Below are positions 18,664-28,298 of a stretch of 64,000 nt of DNA, one piece after another (within the stretch, counting starts at the first letter, position 1; every line of letters begins with the position of its first letter). The position numbers and the translations under genes are program-made. The DNA lies in assembly GCA_963823675.1 (NCBI GenBank), contig CAWGMT010000010.1, forward strand, positions 434,001 through 498,000, in the 5' to 3' direction. The notes below the pieces were generated by a model. The model was given only the letters and a program-made list of their open reading frames with translations. It searched no databases and had not been told where the DNA came from. The DNA is from CAWGMT01 sp963823675. Lineage in GTDB: Bacteria; Planctomycetota; Planctomycetia; Isosphaerales; Isosphaeraceae.

Positions 18664-18807
18664 GGATTGTTTCCTGGTAGGTTCAGGGTGAGTCTTAGCG
18701 TAAGATATCCGTCGCGTCGCCAGATCCCAAGGGGTTGCCCCGCCGCGCGGGACACAAACAAGGACTCGCACCGTCTTGACTCCAGCGACAAAGGACAGAG
18801 GACAAAG

Positions 18808-19806
18808 ATGAAAGCTGCTGTCTTTGAGAAATTCGGCGACCCGTCTCAGGAACTGGGCGTCCGCGAAGTCGCCGATCCCCGGCCCGGCCCCGGAGAAGTT
18901 CGGGTGCGGATGATCCTCAGTCCCATCAATCCCTCCGATCTGCTGGTTGTGGCAGGGCGATATGGCGTCTTGCCGAAATTGCCGGCAACGCCCGGCTTCG
19001 AGGGCGTGGGGATCGTCGATGAAGTCGGGCCCGGGCTGATCGGCCGGTACGTCAAGGGTAAGCGCGTGGTCGCCATCAATTCCGGCGGCGGGAACTGGGC
19101 CGACTTTGCCGTCATCCCGGCGCGGCTGGCTCGACCGGTCCCCGACGACATCAGCGACGATCAGGCCGCCACGTTCTTCGTGAATCCAGCAACCGTACTG
19201 GCCATGGTGCGGCACGTCCTGGCTGTGCCCAGGGGTACGTGGCTTCTTCAGTCGGCGGCGGGGTCGAATCTCGGCCGGATGATCATCAAGCTCGGCCGGC
19301 ACGACGGTTTCAAAACCCTCAATGTTGTGCGGCGCCGCGAGGCTGTGGATGGGCTCAAAAGCCTGGGTGGCGACGCGGTGATTTGCAGCGAGGAAGGGCC
19401 CATCGACGAGCAGGTGCGCCGGATCACCGGCGGCGAGGGGGTGCGGTTTGCGGTCGATCCCGTGGGGGGCGAAACCGGTGCCCAGCTTTTTCGCTCCTTA
19501 GGCGGCGGCGGGCGGCTGCTGCTTTATGGAACTCTCTCCGGCGAGCCGATCCAGGTTGACCCCCGGCTGGTCATCTCGGGGCCGCGGACCGTCGAGGGGT
19601 TCTGGCTCGGCCACTGGATGAGGCAGCGATCCATCCCCGCCGCCCTGCTCTTGTTCCGAGAAATCGCCGCGCTGATCCGCCAGGACGTCTTACGTTCTGA
19701 GATCGGCAAAATCTACCCGCTCACCGAAATCCAGTCGGCCGCGCGGGAGGCCGCGGCCGTCGGACGGCAGGGCAAGATTTTGCTCAAGGTCGGTCAGGAC
19801 TCATGA
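18808..19806 (+). CDS. Zinc-independent quinone oxidoreductase / enoyl reductase of the MDR family
   Basis: 332 residues from ATG 18808 (MKAAVFEKFGDPSQELGVREV). It has the GroES-like N-terminal fold (GPGEVRVRMILSPINPSDLL, PATPGFEGVGIVDEVG) and a Rossmann domain (WLLQSAAGSNLGRMIIKLGR, then NVVRRREAVDGLKSLGGD). The zinc ligands of alcohol dehydrogenases are absent. The pattern resembles mitochondrial-type trans-2-enoyl-CoA reductases and NADPH quinone reductases; which substrate it uses cannot be decided. The AAGGACAGAGGACAAAG stretch before the ATG includes a reasonable ribosome binding site. The frame opens upstream to 18052, which is antisense to the rhodanese gene and not coding. Confidence 0.9.
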   Translation: MKAAVFEKFGDPSQELGVREVADPRPGPGEVRVRMILSPINPSDLLVVAGRYGVLPKLPATPGFEGVGIVDEVGPGLIGRYVKGKRVVAINSGGGNWADFAVIPARLARPVPDDISDDQAATFFVNPATVLAMVRHVLAVPRGTWLLQSAAGSNLGRMIIKLGRHDGFKTLNVVRRREAVDGLKSLGGDAVICSEEGPIDEQVRRITGGEGVRFAVDPVGGETGAQLFRSLGGGGRLLLYGTLSGEPIQVDPRLVISGPRTVEGFWLGHWMRQRSIPAALLLFREIAALIRQDVLRSEIGKIYPLTEIQSAAREAAAVGRQGKILLKVGQDS

Positions 19807-20090
19807 TCCTCTTCGTTTTTTCAAATTTTATTCGCCGTTGGTTGCCGCTCGCGGTAGAATTCTAATACTAGATAGGTAGGAGATCGACTCCCGGCGGAGG
19901 ACGATCGTCGCCTCGAGGCGGCGTAACTCTCGGAACGGACGTCGAGTCAGGGAAGGCGGGCGAAGATGTGGCAGGATGACCTTTGTGTTTGGCTCTCAAC
20001 GAAGTCCCGGCGCCGTGACTTGAGGTTTGATGCCGCGCTCGCGGCGTTTGCGGTGGGAGATGTGCAGCGCTGGGCGGGGATTCATACAAG

Positions 20091-20417
20091 ATGACCAGTG
20101 GAACGGGTGGTGCTCAAGATTGGAGAGCGGTTGCGTGCTTGGCTCCCAGTGGCGAGCGGCTCCTTTGCGTGGGCGAGAGCTCGTCTCAGGTTCGCGCGGC
20201 GTATACCGGGGCTTGGGGCGAAGTGATACGGGACGAGGATCGGCCGACGGTCCGTGCGATCTCGTTGCAGCGCTGGACCGGCCAGTTCTGGTCCGGATCC
20301 TGGGAGCACCAGATGTATCTCGCCGTCCCCACCGCTCGGGGCGGCAAGAGCACGCCCACCGAAGGCGTCGAAGAGGAGCCGCTTGACGAAGAACCAGTGA
20401 AAGCCAAGAAAAAATAG
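20091..20417 (+). CDS. Small hypothetical protein
   Basis: 108 residues from ATG 20091. The sequence starts MTSGTGGAQDWRAVACLAP, has a compact middle (VRAISLQRWTGQFWSGSWEH) and ends in an acidic then lysine-rich tail (EEEPLDEEPVKAKKK). It has no signal peptide or membrane helix, and I do not recognise a family. It is followed by a good plus-strand terminator at 20535-20564, which supports it being a real transcription unit. Confidence 0.6.
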   Translation: MTSGTGGAQDWRAVACLAPSGERLLCVGESSSQVRAAYTGAWGEVIRDEDRPTVRAISLQRWTGQFWSGSWEHQMYLAVPTARGGKSTPTEGVEEEPLDEEPVKAKKK

Positions 20418-20530
20418 ACTGTCTGCTCCTCCTAATTCCCCACGCTTTCCTGGTTTAGAGTCGCGAGGACACGTTCATTTCCTGACGCGTCTCGCACTTT
20501 GAGCAGAAACGACGTTACTGAAATGACGAG

Positions 20531-23140
20531 TTACTCCCCGGGTCCGATCCCGGGGTTTTCTTTTGGCGACGACAAGATGGTCTGGTGCGGGAAGATCAGA
20601 TCAACCTCGACGGCCTCGGGTGGGACACGGGCCGAGCCGTGCTGATCGAAGTTTCTGCGCAAACCGAGCTGCAGCGGCCCGTGGGGTAAGCCCCTCAATC
20701 GGAACACGCCCAGCCGATCGGTAGCGACCTCTTTGAACGTCCTGTTTTTGTTGTAATACACCTGCACGCCGGCAAGTGGTGAGCCGTCCGTGTCGAAAAC
20801 CCGTCCGGTCAGGCGGCGATCCTCTTTCTGCGCTGGCTGATCACCGGCGTCGGTTTTCACCCGCACCCGGACTTCGCATTCGACTGGCAAAATGGGGCCG
20901 GGGGGTTGCTTCGCCTTCGGATCATAGCCTTGCTTGAGGACCACCGGGTCGGGGTCCCGGTCTTCAGGGACGTTCCGCGCGACTGCGTTGTCGGACGCAT
21001 TGATATAAACGAAGGCCGGGCCCGGCGGGACGAAGTATTCGAAGCGGCCCTGCTCGTCGGTGTAGGTCCCCTGGCAAGCCGCGCCCGAGCGCGGGTGGGA
21101 CGCGTTGTAGCAGAGGATGTTCACGCCGGCCAATGGCTCGCCGGTGCCGGCGTCGACGGCTGTCCCATGCAACCGGCGTCCCGCGATCAACCGCAGGTCG
21201 GCCCGAGCCTCCGCGCCAGCCTTGACCCGAACCCCCTCGACGGCCCGCGCGGTGAATTTGCGGCCTTTCGGCGACCATTGAAACAGAAGGTTGTAGACGC
21301 CAGGTGCCAGGCCGCCGACTGTGAAATGTCCCTGCGCGGCGGAAATGGCGCTGCCCCAGTTGCCGCCGAGAATGCGGTCACTGTGCTCGATGCACTGGGC
21401 CCCGACCCGCGCCCCGGCGACCGGCTGCCCGGTCGCTGCGTTGACTACCGTCCCCGCGATCCCGCCGGCATCCTCGAGCGTGACCGGCCGGATCGTCTGA
21501 CCGTCCGGTCTGCAAGAAAACATCGGCCCCACGAACCAGGCGTGGCAGGCCGCGAAATGGACGATCGTATCCTGGGGCATGGAGAGCTGATAGCGCCCCG
21601 CTAGATCGGTGACCGCTGATGCCAGCGACGGCGGCTTATCTCCATCCGGGTAATCCGTCGCGAAACCGTTCGCCGCGTGATTGAACTGAACTGCGCGGAC
21701 CTGCACGCCGCGGATCGGCTTCCCATGGGTATCCACTACAGTACCCTCGACTCGATGATTTCGGGGGAGCAGGGTTATGGTAACGGGATTGGCATCGGTT
21801 GCCTTCGAGAGCTCCCGGCTTGCTTGCAGGCGTGCCCAGCCGATCGTTTGCGCGTCCGGCCGCGCCTCGAAGGTGAGCCGATTGAAGCGACGGTCTACCG
21901 CGACCCGCACGCGCCCGTGCGCGTCGGTGCGGTAGGTGCCGGTACGGTATCCTGGTCCATCATCCGTGGGTGTGGAATCCTCTTCGACGACCTTGATCTC
22001 GACGTCGGGCACGCCCCTACCCCGCGTATCGATCACGCGCACGCTGCGCCGTTCGACGCTCGCCGTTGCGTCCGGCTTGGCCGCCTCGCGCCGCGACTTG
22101 GAGGCCTTGGCCGGCGCGGCCGCCTTGGTTTGAGCTGGCTCTCGTTCCTGGGCGCCGAGAATCGCAGCGCCGGCCGCCGCGATGCCGCCGAGCAACAGGG
22201 CCGAAATCATGGCGAGTCGAGTGATCTGCATCGTCCTCAGGGTCAGGAGGGCCCAGGAAAGCGCCGTCGCCGATACGGCCCCGGCCATTGGCCGGCCGGC
22301 GGCGAACCGGAGCATTGCCTGGACCGTGGTATGCGCCACTGCCGCGGGAATGACGGGCGTAGGCGGCGAGCCAGAGAGGATATGCAGCGAGCCCCCTTGG
22401 GGTTGCTCTCCAACCGCCGACCCGCGTGCCGGTGCCGACCCGTTGCTCGCAGAGCACACCACGAGGCCGCCAACGCCGACTTCCTCGACACGGTCTGATA
22501 CCTCGTCCGGGGCCAGTCCGCGGCGCAGCAGCCTGCCGCGCAGGCGTTGCCGGCCCCGGGCGAGGCGGCTCTTGACCGTCCCGACCGGCCAGCCGAGCCG
22601 GTGGGCGGCCGCCTCGCAGGTGTGGCCTTCGAGGTAGCAGAGCACGATCGCCGCGCGGTAGCGCTCCGGCAGCCGGCCCAGCTCCTCGTGGAGGACCGCC
22701 GCGCGCTCGCGCAAGGTCCCTTCCTGGCCGGACCGAGCCGCAGCGACCGCCAACGTCCCGGCGCAGCGCTCGTGCCTGCGCCGACGGGCCATGCTGGCCC
22801 GGGCGTGGGCCGCGACCCGAAGGGCGACACCATGGAGCCAGCTCCCGACCGACTCCTGCCGCCGCACGGAGCCGGCCCGGCGGACGAGGACCAGGAAGGT
22901 GGCCTGGAACGCGTCCTCGGCGTCGTGCTCGTCGCGCAGGATCGAGCGGCAGACGCGGAGCACCATCGGCCCATGCCGGTCGACCAGGGCGGCGAACGCC
23001 GGTCCGGCGGCCTCGCCCCGCCCGGCGCGGTCGGCGACCCACCCCAGCAGTTCGCCGTCGGTCAGCCCGCCGGTCGTGCCCGTGTCGAAGAGCGTCTGGA
23101 CGTCCTGGAGCAACCCTCCGCGCCGATGCCTCAGCCCCAT
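20531..23140 (-). CDS. ECF sigma-70 factor fused to a membrane segment and carboxypeptidase-regulatory-like repeats
   Basis: 869 residues. Sigma-70 region 2 lies around residues 46-112 (AEDAFQATFLVLVRRAG, VGSWLHGVALRVA) and region 4 around 150-203 (LPERYRAAIVLCYLEG, WPVGTVKSRLARGRQRL). A linker leads to a single membrane segment at about 308-330 (LAMISALLLGGIAAAGAAIL). The remaining ~540 residues carry about five Ig-like repeats, for example EGTVVDTHGKPIRGVQVRAV, AGTVVNAATGQPVAGARV and TGRVFDTDGSPLAGVQVYY. Sigma factors with C-terminal extensions are known in planctomycetes. The layout puts the sigma part in the cytoplasm and the repeats outside, suggesting a one-protein envelope sensor (inference). 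No anti-sigma gene is adjacent. The 3' end overlaps the terminator of the convergent gene. Confidence 0.93.
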   Translation of the reverse strand: MGLRHRRGGLLQDVQTLFDTGTTGGLTDGELLGWVADRAGRGEAAGPAFAALVDRHGPMVLRVCRSILRDEHDAEDAFQATFLVLVRRAGSVRRQESVGSWLHGVALRVAAHARASMARRRRHERCAGTLAVAAARSGQEGTLRERAAVLHEELGRLPERYRAAIVLCYLEGHTCEAAAHRLGWPVGTVKSRLARGRQRLRGRLLRRGLAPDEVSDRVEEVGVGGLVVCSASNGSAPARGSAVGEQPQGGSLHILSGSPPTPVIPAAVAHTTVQAMLRFAAGRPMAGAVSATALSWALLTLRTMQITRLAMISALLLGGIAAAGAAILGAQEREPAQTKAAAPAKASKSRREAAKPDATASVERRSVRVIDTRGRGVPDVEIKVVEEDSTPTDDGPGYRTGTYRTDAHGRVRVAVDRRFNRLTFEARPDAQTIGWARLQASRELSKATDANPVTITLLPRNHRVEGTVVDTHGKPIRGVQVRAVQFNHAANGFATDYPDGDKPPSLASAVTDLAGRYQLSMPQDTIVHFAACHAWFVGPMFSCRPDGQTIRPVTLEDAGGIAGTVVNAATGQPVAGARVGAQCIEHSDRILGGNWGSAISAAQGHFTVGGLAPGVYNLLFQWSPKGRKFTARAVEGVRVKAGAEARADLRLIAGRRLHGTAVDAGTGEPLAGVNILCYNASHPRSGAACQGTYTDEQGRFEYFVPPGPAFVYINASDNAVARNVPEDRDPDPVVLKQGYDPKAKQPPGPILPVECEVRVRVKTDAGDQPAQKEDRRLTGRVFDTDGSPLAGVQVYYNKNRTFKEVATDRLGVFRLRGLPHGPLQLGLRRNFDQHGSARVPPEAVEVDLIFPHQTILSSPKENPGIGPGE
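20535..20564 (+). terminator. Rho-independent terminator for the small gene ending at 20417
   Basis: The stem CCCCGGG / CCCGGGG with a 6-nt loop is followed on the plus strand by TTTTCTTTT. It lies inside the last codons of the convergent sigma-factor gene, whose C-terminus NPGIGPGE is written by the stem-loop. Confidence 0.8.
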
Positions 23141-23365
23141 GCCTATCCCTCCGACGATCGGTCGCCAGTGTGCCGGGTAGTGCCGCGACGGCCGCCGCCG
23201 GTTCCGACTTTGTCGTAAATGATTCGGTCGATCCGAAGCCGGAAGCTCGGCGGACAGAGCCCACTCCTACAAAGATCGCCCCGGTGGTCAACTCTTTGTA
23301 GCAGCCGGCTCCGTCCGGCGATCCCAAGATGCGCGCATCGTGCGGTGGTGTTTGCGAGGAGGAAT

Positions 23366-24511
23366 CTACGCTTTTTCCATCAGACGTATCGGATCGTACT
23401 CCCGTTCACTGGGCCAGACCTTGAGATCAGGAAACTCCCGCGCGATCGATCGGGCGAGTTCCTCGACGCCGGGCCGTTCGGTGGCGTGATGCCCGGCCAG
23501 GACCAAACCGATTCCGAGCGCCTCGGCCTCGAGCGCGCGGTGGAACCGCACTTCGCCGGTGAACAACACATCAGCGCACGCACGCGCGGCGTCTTTGAGG
23601 AAATCGTCGCCGGCCCCGCACGCTACGGCCACCCGCTGCACGCTGCGCCGCGGATCGCCCACCAGTTCCACCCTGGCGGCGAACGCTCGGCCGACCAGAC
23701 GCGCAAAACCTTCGAGGCTGCGCGATTCCTGCATGCGCCCGATCCGGCCGGCTCCCAGATTTGGCGCACCTGCACCCGATTGATCGTGCAGCGGATACAC
23801 GTCGATGGCGGGTTCCTCGTACGAGTGGCCAGCGCGAATTGCCGCCAGCGCGCGGGCGAGCGTGTCGGCCGGACAGACGACCTCCAGCCGCAGCTCTGGA
23901 ACCGTCTCGCGTCGTCCGCGCTGGCCGACGGCCGGGTTCGTCGCCTCGGTTCCGAAGAACGTGCCTTCTCCGGGGATTGCGAAAGAGCATTCCTCGTACG
24001 CACCGATCCGCCCGGCGCCTGCCTGGAATGCAGCCGTCAGCACGGCCTCCCGGTCCGGCTCGGGCGTGAAAACGACGATCTTGAAAAGCTGAGGCGTATC
24101 GGCCTCCCGGCGGTCCCCGCTCGGCGCCGGCCGTAACGGCGAGACATCAACCAGTCCGAGGCGATGACAGAGCAGATCGTTGATGCCCTCGTGGGTATTG
24201 TCGAACGCGGTATGCGGGCTGGCGACGGCGATCCCGGCCCGGGCGAGCTTCCAGAGCGGAGCCGTATCCGGCAAGTCGGCCCGCACCCGCTTGACCTCGC
24301 GGAACAAGATCGGATGGTGGCTGACAATCAGCGAGGCCGCTTCCTCGATCGCCTCGGCCGCAGTGACCGGCGTGACCGTCAAGCAGGTCATGACGCCCTG
24401 AACCGCGGCGCAGGGGTCGCCCCAGAGCAGGCCCACGTTGTCCCAGGGCTCTGCCAGTCGCGCGGGAGCAAATCGCTCCAGCCATTGCGTGACGTCCGAT
24501 ACCGTCGTCAT
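23366..24511 (-). CDS. Nif3-like dinuclear metal-centre protein (YbgI/DUF34 family)
   Basis: 381 residues, the longer class of Nif3/YbgI proteins that carry a central inserted domain. Metal ligands are visible in LIVSHHPILFREVKRV, in SPHTAFDNTHEGINDLL near the N-terminus, and in LFTGEVRFHRALEAE and LVLAGHHATERPG near the C-terminus. The family forms toroidal hexamers and its biochemical role is unsettled; some members have been proposed as GTP cyclohydrolase-like or metal-insertion proteins. The ATG at 24511 overlaps the pabC stop at 24508 (ATGA), so it is translated with the aminodeoxychorismate genes. The linkage to folate synthesis is suggestive but not proof of function. Confidence 0.92.
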   Translation of the reverse strand: MTTVSDVTQWLERFAPARLAEPWDNVGLLWGDPCAAVQGVMTCLTVTPVTAAEAIEEAASLIVSHHPILFREVKRVRADLPDTAPLWKLARAGIAVASPHTAFDNTHEGINDLLCHRLGLVDVSPLRPAPSGDRREADTPQLFKIVVFTPEPDREAVLTAAFQAGAGRIGAYEECSFAIPGEGTFFGTEATNPAVGQRGRRETVPELRLEVVCPADTLARALAAIRAGHSYEEPAIDVYPLHDQSGAGAPNLGAGRIGRMQESRSLEGFARLVGRAFAARVELVGDPRRSVQRVAVACGAGDDFLKDAARACADVLFTGEVRFHRALEAEALGIGLVLAGHHATERPGVEELARSIAREFPDLKVWPSEREYDPIRLMEKA

Positions 24512-25356
24512 GGCGTCGTTCCTCCCGATTCCAGCCAGGGCAAGATCGCCTCCCAGAGTCGACTCGTGACCGGTCCAGGGGCCGCAAACTGATGATCCAT
24601 GAGCGCCCCGATCGGCGCCACGCCGCGGACCGAATTGGTCAAGAACGCCTCGTCGGCCATCGCAAGCTGCTCAAAGGGCAGCGGGGCTTCCACGGTCTCG
24701 ATTCCCAGGCGCACGGCCTGTTCCAGAACGAGCCCGCGCATGATCCCCGGCAAGAGCGGTCCCAGGGCGCTGGGCGTCCAGAGGCGCCCCGCGGCGACGA
24801 CGAACAGGTTGGAGCGCGTGCCCTCGCAGACCAACCCGGAAGGAGTCATGCACAAGACTTCGTCGGACCCATCGGCCAGTGCGGTCTCGTAGGCGATCCG
24901 CTTGCGCCAGTAGTTCAGGGTCTTGTGACGTGCCAGCGGATCGTCGATCGCGACGTGAATCGATCGCGTGATCACCGCCCCCGATCTCGCCAACGGCGCA
25001 GGCAGCCGTCCCGCCGTCATCCAGAGCGCTCCGCCACGCTGCACCGGGGAGGACCCGCCGCCCGAGAGCGTTATTCGAAGACGATGGTCGCGGCATGGCT
25101 CCGGTCCGAGAGTACCCTGGCTCGCCTGGACCAGCGCGGCGACGGCGCTCGCATCCGGAAACTGGGTGGGCTCGATCGCCAGCCCCAGCTCGCGAGCCGA
25201 GTGCAGCATTCTCTCGCGATGCCGCGAGAGGAGCGTGGGGTGGCCGTTCCAGGTGCGCGAGGTCTCGAAGAGCCCCAATCCATGCTCGAACGTCCGGTCG
25301 AGCACGCTCAGTTTGAGAGCGTCGTCGCTCCAGATCTCGCCGCGAAACCAGATCAC
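24508..25356 (-). CDS. pabC: Class IV aminotransferase, probable aminodeoxychorismate lyase
   Basis: 282 residues of the fold-type IV PLP enzyme family. The PLP lysine is in ARHKTLNYWRKRIAYE, followed by the characteristic SDEVLCMTPSGLVCEGTRSNLFVV. Branched-chain and D-amino acid aminotransferases share this fold. The aminodeoxychorismate lyase assignment rests on the immediately upstream pabB, with a 4-nt ATGA overlap at 25353-25356. The lyase releases pyruvate from 4-amino-4-deoxychorismate to give p-aminobenzoate for folate. The gene also overlaps nif3 downstream by 4 nt. Confidence 0.85.
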   Translation of the reverse strand: MIWFRGEIWSDDALKLSVLDRTFEHGLGLFETSRTWNGHPTLLSRHRERMLHSARELGLAIEPTQFPDASAVAALVQASQGTLGPEPCRDHRLRITLSGGGSSPVQRGGALWMTAGRLPAPLARSGAVITRSIHVAIDDPLARHKTLNYWRKRIAYETALADGSDEVLCMTPSGLVCEGTRSNLFVVAAGRLWTPSALGPLLPGIMRGLVLEQAVRLGIETVEAPLPFEQLAMADEAFLTNSVRGVAPIGALMDHQFAAPGPVTSRLWEAILPWLESGGTTP

Positions 25357-26796
25357 GGTAGGTCTTGATCCCCCTTGCTCGGGTTGAGCACCTCGAGCAT
25401 GCCCTTGCCCTTGGCGAGCGTCTCGTCGTATTCCGCGTCGGGATCGCTATCGGCGACGATCCCGCCGCCGACCTGGAAGCTGGCGCGATCTCCTTCGACG
25501 AGGATGGTCCGGATGGCAATATTGAATCCGCTCGACCCGCCCCGGCTCAGGTAGCCGATGGCGCCGGTGTAGAGACTGCGGCGATTCGGCTCCAGCTCGT
25601 CAATGATCTCCATGGCGCGGATCTTGGGAGCGCCCGTGATCGAGCCGCCGGGAAAGAGAGCGCCGATCACGTCGAGCGGAGTCGCATCGCGCCGCAATCG
25701 CCCCTCGACGGTGGCGACAAGATGGTGAACCTGGGCGAAGCTCTCGACCGACAAGTGGTCGCGAACGCGGACCGAGCCGTAGCGGCAGGCCCTGCCGAGG
25801 TCGTTGCGCTCGAGGTCGACGATCATGGTCAGCTCGGCGCGATCCTTCGATGAGATCTTGAGTTCCTGCGCCAGCCGTTCATCCTCGATGGGATCAAGAT
25901 GACGCGGGCGGGTACCCTTGATCGGGCGCGTTACCAGAAGGTCGCCGCGAGTCTGATAGAACGATTCCGGACTCGCCGAGACCACCGCGAGATCCTCCCA
26001 GCGGAGAAATGCCGCGAAGGGCGCGGGGCTTTTCGCCTTGAGCCGCAGATACAGGTCCAGCGGCTCGGGACGGCCGCGGGCTGTGAACCGGTGCGACAGG
26101 TTGACCTGAAAGACGTCGCCGGCGGCGATAAAGTCCAGCACCCGGCGCACGGATCGCACGTATGTCGCCCGGTCGAACGGACTGGCGGCTTCTTCCAGCT
26201 CGGAGGAACGAATCGTTCCTGGCCGCGGCGAGCGCAGGGCTCGCCCGATCGCGCTGCGCCAGGCGCGCCCGCCCTTCGGCGGCAAGCCGGCCCTCGCCGG
26301 TCAAGTCCCATGACCAGAGCTCGACCTTGTTCGAGACGGCGTCGACCGTCACCGCCGTGTCATACAGCGCCATCCGGATATCCGGCAAACGGGAGTCGCG
26401 CAGGGCGCGGCGAGGGAGCCGCTCCAGCCGCGGTGCCAGATCGTAACCCAGAAAACCGATCATGCCCCCTTGAAACGGCGGCCGGCAGGGGCCTGGCTCC
26501 TCGAGCGGATCGGCGAGTTCAAAGCGGTCGAGCAATGCACCCAGAATCGCCAGAACGTCGCCGCGGCCGGTTTCCCGCGGCGCCGAGTCGAATCGCAGCG
26601 ACCAGCTCGATCCCAGCGCTTCGAAGACCAGCCGCGGATGCGCGGCCAGAATGCTGTAGCGCCCAGCTTCGCCAAAGCCCGGCCCGCTCTCGAGCAGCGC
26701 GGGCTCGGGCCACGAACCGATCACTCGCGCCAACCGGTCCGCCGGCGCCCAATCGAGAACCTGGTGCACCACACAAGTGCGAACGGCAGTCAACAC
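25353..26796 (-). pseudogene. pabB: Aminodeoxychorismate synthase component I (frameshifted)
   Basis: A chorismate-binding enzyme split by one frameshift. The N-terminal part (AGRYSILAAHPRLVFEALG, GGMIGFLGYDLAPRLERLP) is in one frame. The catalytic C-terminal half (FDRATYVRSVRRVLDFIAAG, SRPIKGT-like RPIKGTRPR, IVDLERNDLGRACRYG, PGGSITGAPKIRAMEII, VGGGIVADSDPDAEYDET) is in another. They join near 26205-26225. The likely start is GTG 26796 with upstream GAGGGTG; the frame is open to 26859. The enzyme aminates chorismate with ammonia from a PabA subunit, which is not in the window. The gene is otherwise well preserved and heads an operon with pabC and nif3, so a sequencing error should be suspected before calling it dead. 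Confidence 0.85.
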
Positions 26797-26950
26797 GATC
26801 CAATCACCCTCAAAGTCAACATTCGCAACTGTTCCCGATCTTCTTCGTTCCCCGCGCACGTTTCAACCTCCGATACGTTAACCGGCGGCGAAAACCGAGC
26901 TACCATTTGTTGCAAGGCGACCGATCTCGATTGTACGGAAAGGACCGACG

Positions 26951-27761
26951 ATGCATTACCCGCCGAATTACCCAGCACCCTGTCGAGCGAACCACGCGGG
27001 AGGGGCCTGGCCGCAAATCGCCGCGATTCTCCTGTTGGTGAGCGCGATGTCCGGGCGGCCGGCCGGCGCGCAGGCGAGCCGGGCGGCGAAGGACGAGGCG
27101 ATCGCCGCGCTCGAGAAAAAGGGCGCGCGGGTCTTCCGGGATGAAACGGTTCCCACGAGACCGATCATGACCATCGACCTCGACGAAACCGGAATCACCG
27201 ACGAAGACCTGGCCAACCTGGATGTGCTCGCCGGTGTCCAGAACACTGTCGCTCGATGGAACGCGCATCAGCGATGCCGGGCTGGCGCACTTGAGCAGGC
27301 TCACGAGTCTTACCGCGTTGTCAATCGACAACACCTTGATCGGCGATGCGGGACTCGCCCATCTCGCCGGACTGAAGAACCTCCGGAAGCTCTCGCTCGA
27401 CGGCACCTCGATCACAGGAGCCGGGCTGACGCACTTGAAGGAATTGAAGCGACTCGAAAACCTGTCGATGGTGGGCACCAAGGTCAACGATGCCGGCGCG
27501 ATCTACCTGAAGGGCCTGACGCGCCTCGAGTGGCTGATCCTCGATAGCACCGCCATCACCGACGCCGGCCTTGAACAGTTGAAGGACCTGACGAATCTCG
27601 AGATGTTACTGCTCAACAACACCCGGATCACCGACGCCGGCCTGGCCAGCCTCACCCGATTGACCAACCTCCACTTGCTGAGCCTGGAGCGTACACCGGT
27701 CAGTGACGACGTAGTGCGTGGGCTGGAGAAAGCATTGCCGAAAACGAGGATTTACCATTGA
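26951..27761 (+). pseudogene. Exported leucine-rich-repeat protein (frameshifted)
   Basis: ATG 26951 follows an AAGGAC ribosome binding site. An N-terminal hydrophobic stretch (AAILLLVSAMSGRPAGAQA) acts as a signal peptide. The next domain contains PTRPIMTIDLDETGITDEDL. From about 27240 the reading continues in the +1 frame with six or seven LRR units of 24 residues, such as LAGLKNLRKLSLDGTSITG and LTRLEWLILDSTAITDAGLE. These are the GALA/ITDAGL-type repeats frequent in planctomycetes. The indel lies between 27222 and 27244 (DVLAGVQ to TLSLDGTRISDAG). A protein-binding surface protein is likely. It is divergent from pabB. Confidence 0.8.
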
Positions 27762-28298
27762 TGCATTCAAGCAACACAAGCTCAGAGAACTCAACAGCCA
27801 GACTGGCCTTTGGCCTCCCATAGATTATAATGTAGGGGTCGGTGAAGATTATCCGGGGAGAGCCGGCGGCGCGAGGCCATCTGAAAGCCCGTTGGGGTTT
27901 TTCCGGTGCCGGTTGACCCCGGCAGTTTGCAGAAAACGCTTTCGCCATGGACTGTCAGCAGTTACGGTAAATCGGCCTCATCATATCCATCATTGCCGAT
28001 CCAAGGTCGCAACTGGGACGTATTAATAACAAGGTTGAGCGGTTCGGCCTGTGCCAATCGTGGCACGTTTGGTTGGGGACGCGTTCTGGAAGCTGGGGGT
28101 GGCTTTCGACAGAATGCCCACGGCGATACCGGCAGACGCGGCGCAGGTCGTCGCGTGGAAATTGATCGAGCGAAGGCGAGGCTCCTGCCGAGCCACGAAA
28201 CACCCTTGTTGAGCCTACTCGAGAAAAGTGGCCGGCAGGAGTCTCGCGTTCGCTTGGTCGCCGGCAGGGGCATTCTGCTCTGATTCCCTGGGTGTCAT
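27762..28298. other. Intergenic region upstream of the acyltransferase/beta-oxidation operon
   Basis: About 540 bases without a recognisable gene. A short open stretch beginning GTG near 28049 and ending near 28212 encodes about 53 residues (VARLVGDAFWKLGVAF...), without known motifs. T runs occur near 27895-27903. No strong hairpin was found. The operon promoter should lie here. Confidence 0.4.

Noticed and set aside
18052..18807. Long plus-strand extension upstream of the quinone/enoyl reductase
   Set aside because: It lies antisense to the rhodanese gene, has no domain features, and the reductase begins cleanly at ATG 18808 with a ribosome binding site.
27762..28298. tRNA or riboswitch upstream of the beta-oxidation operon
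   Set aside because: No cloverleaf or known aptamer pattern could be folded by eye.
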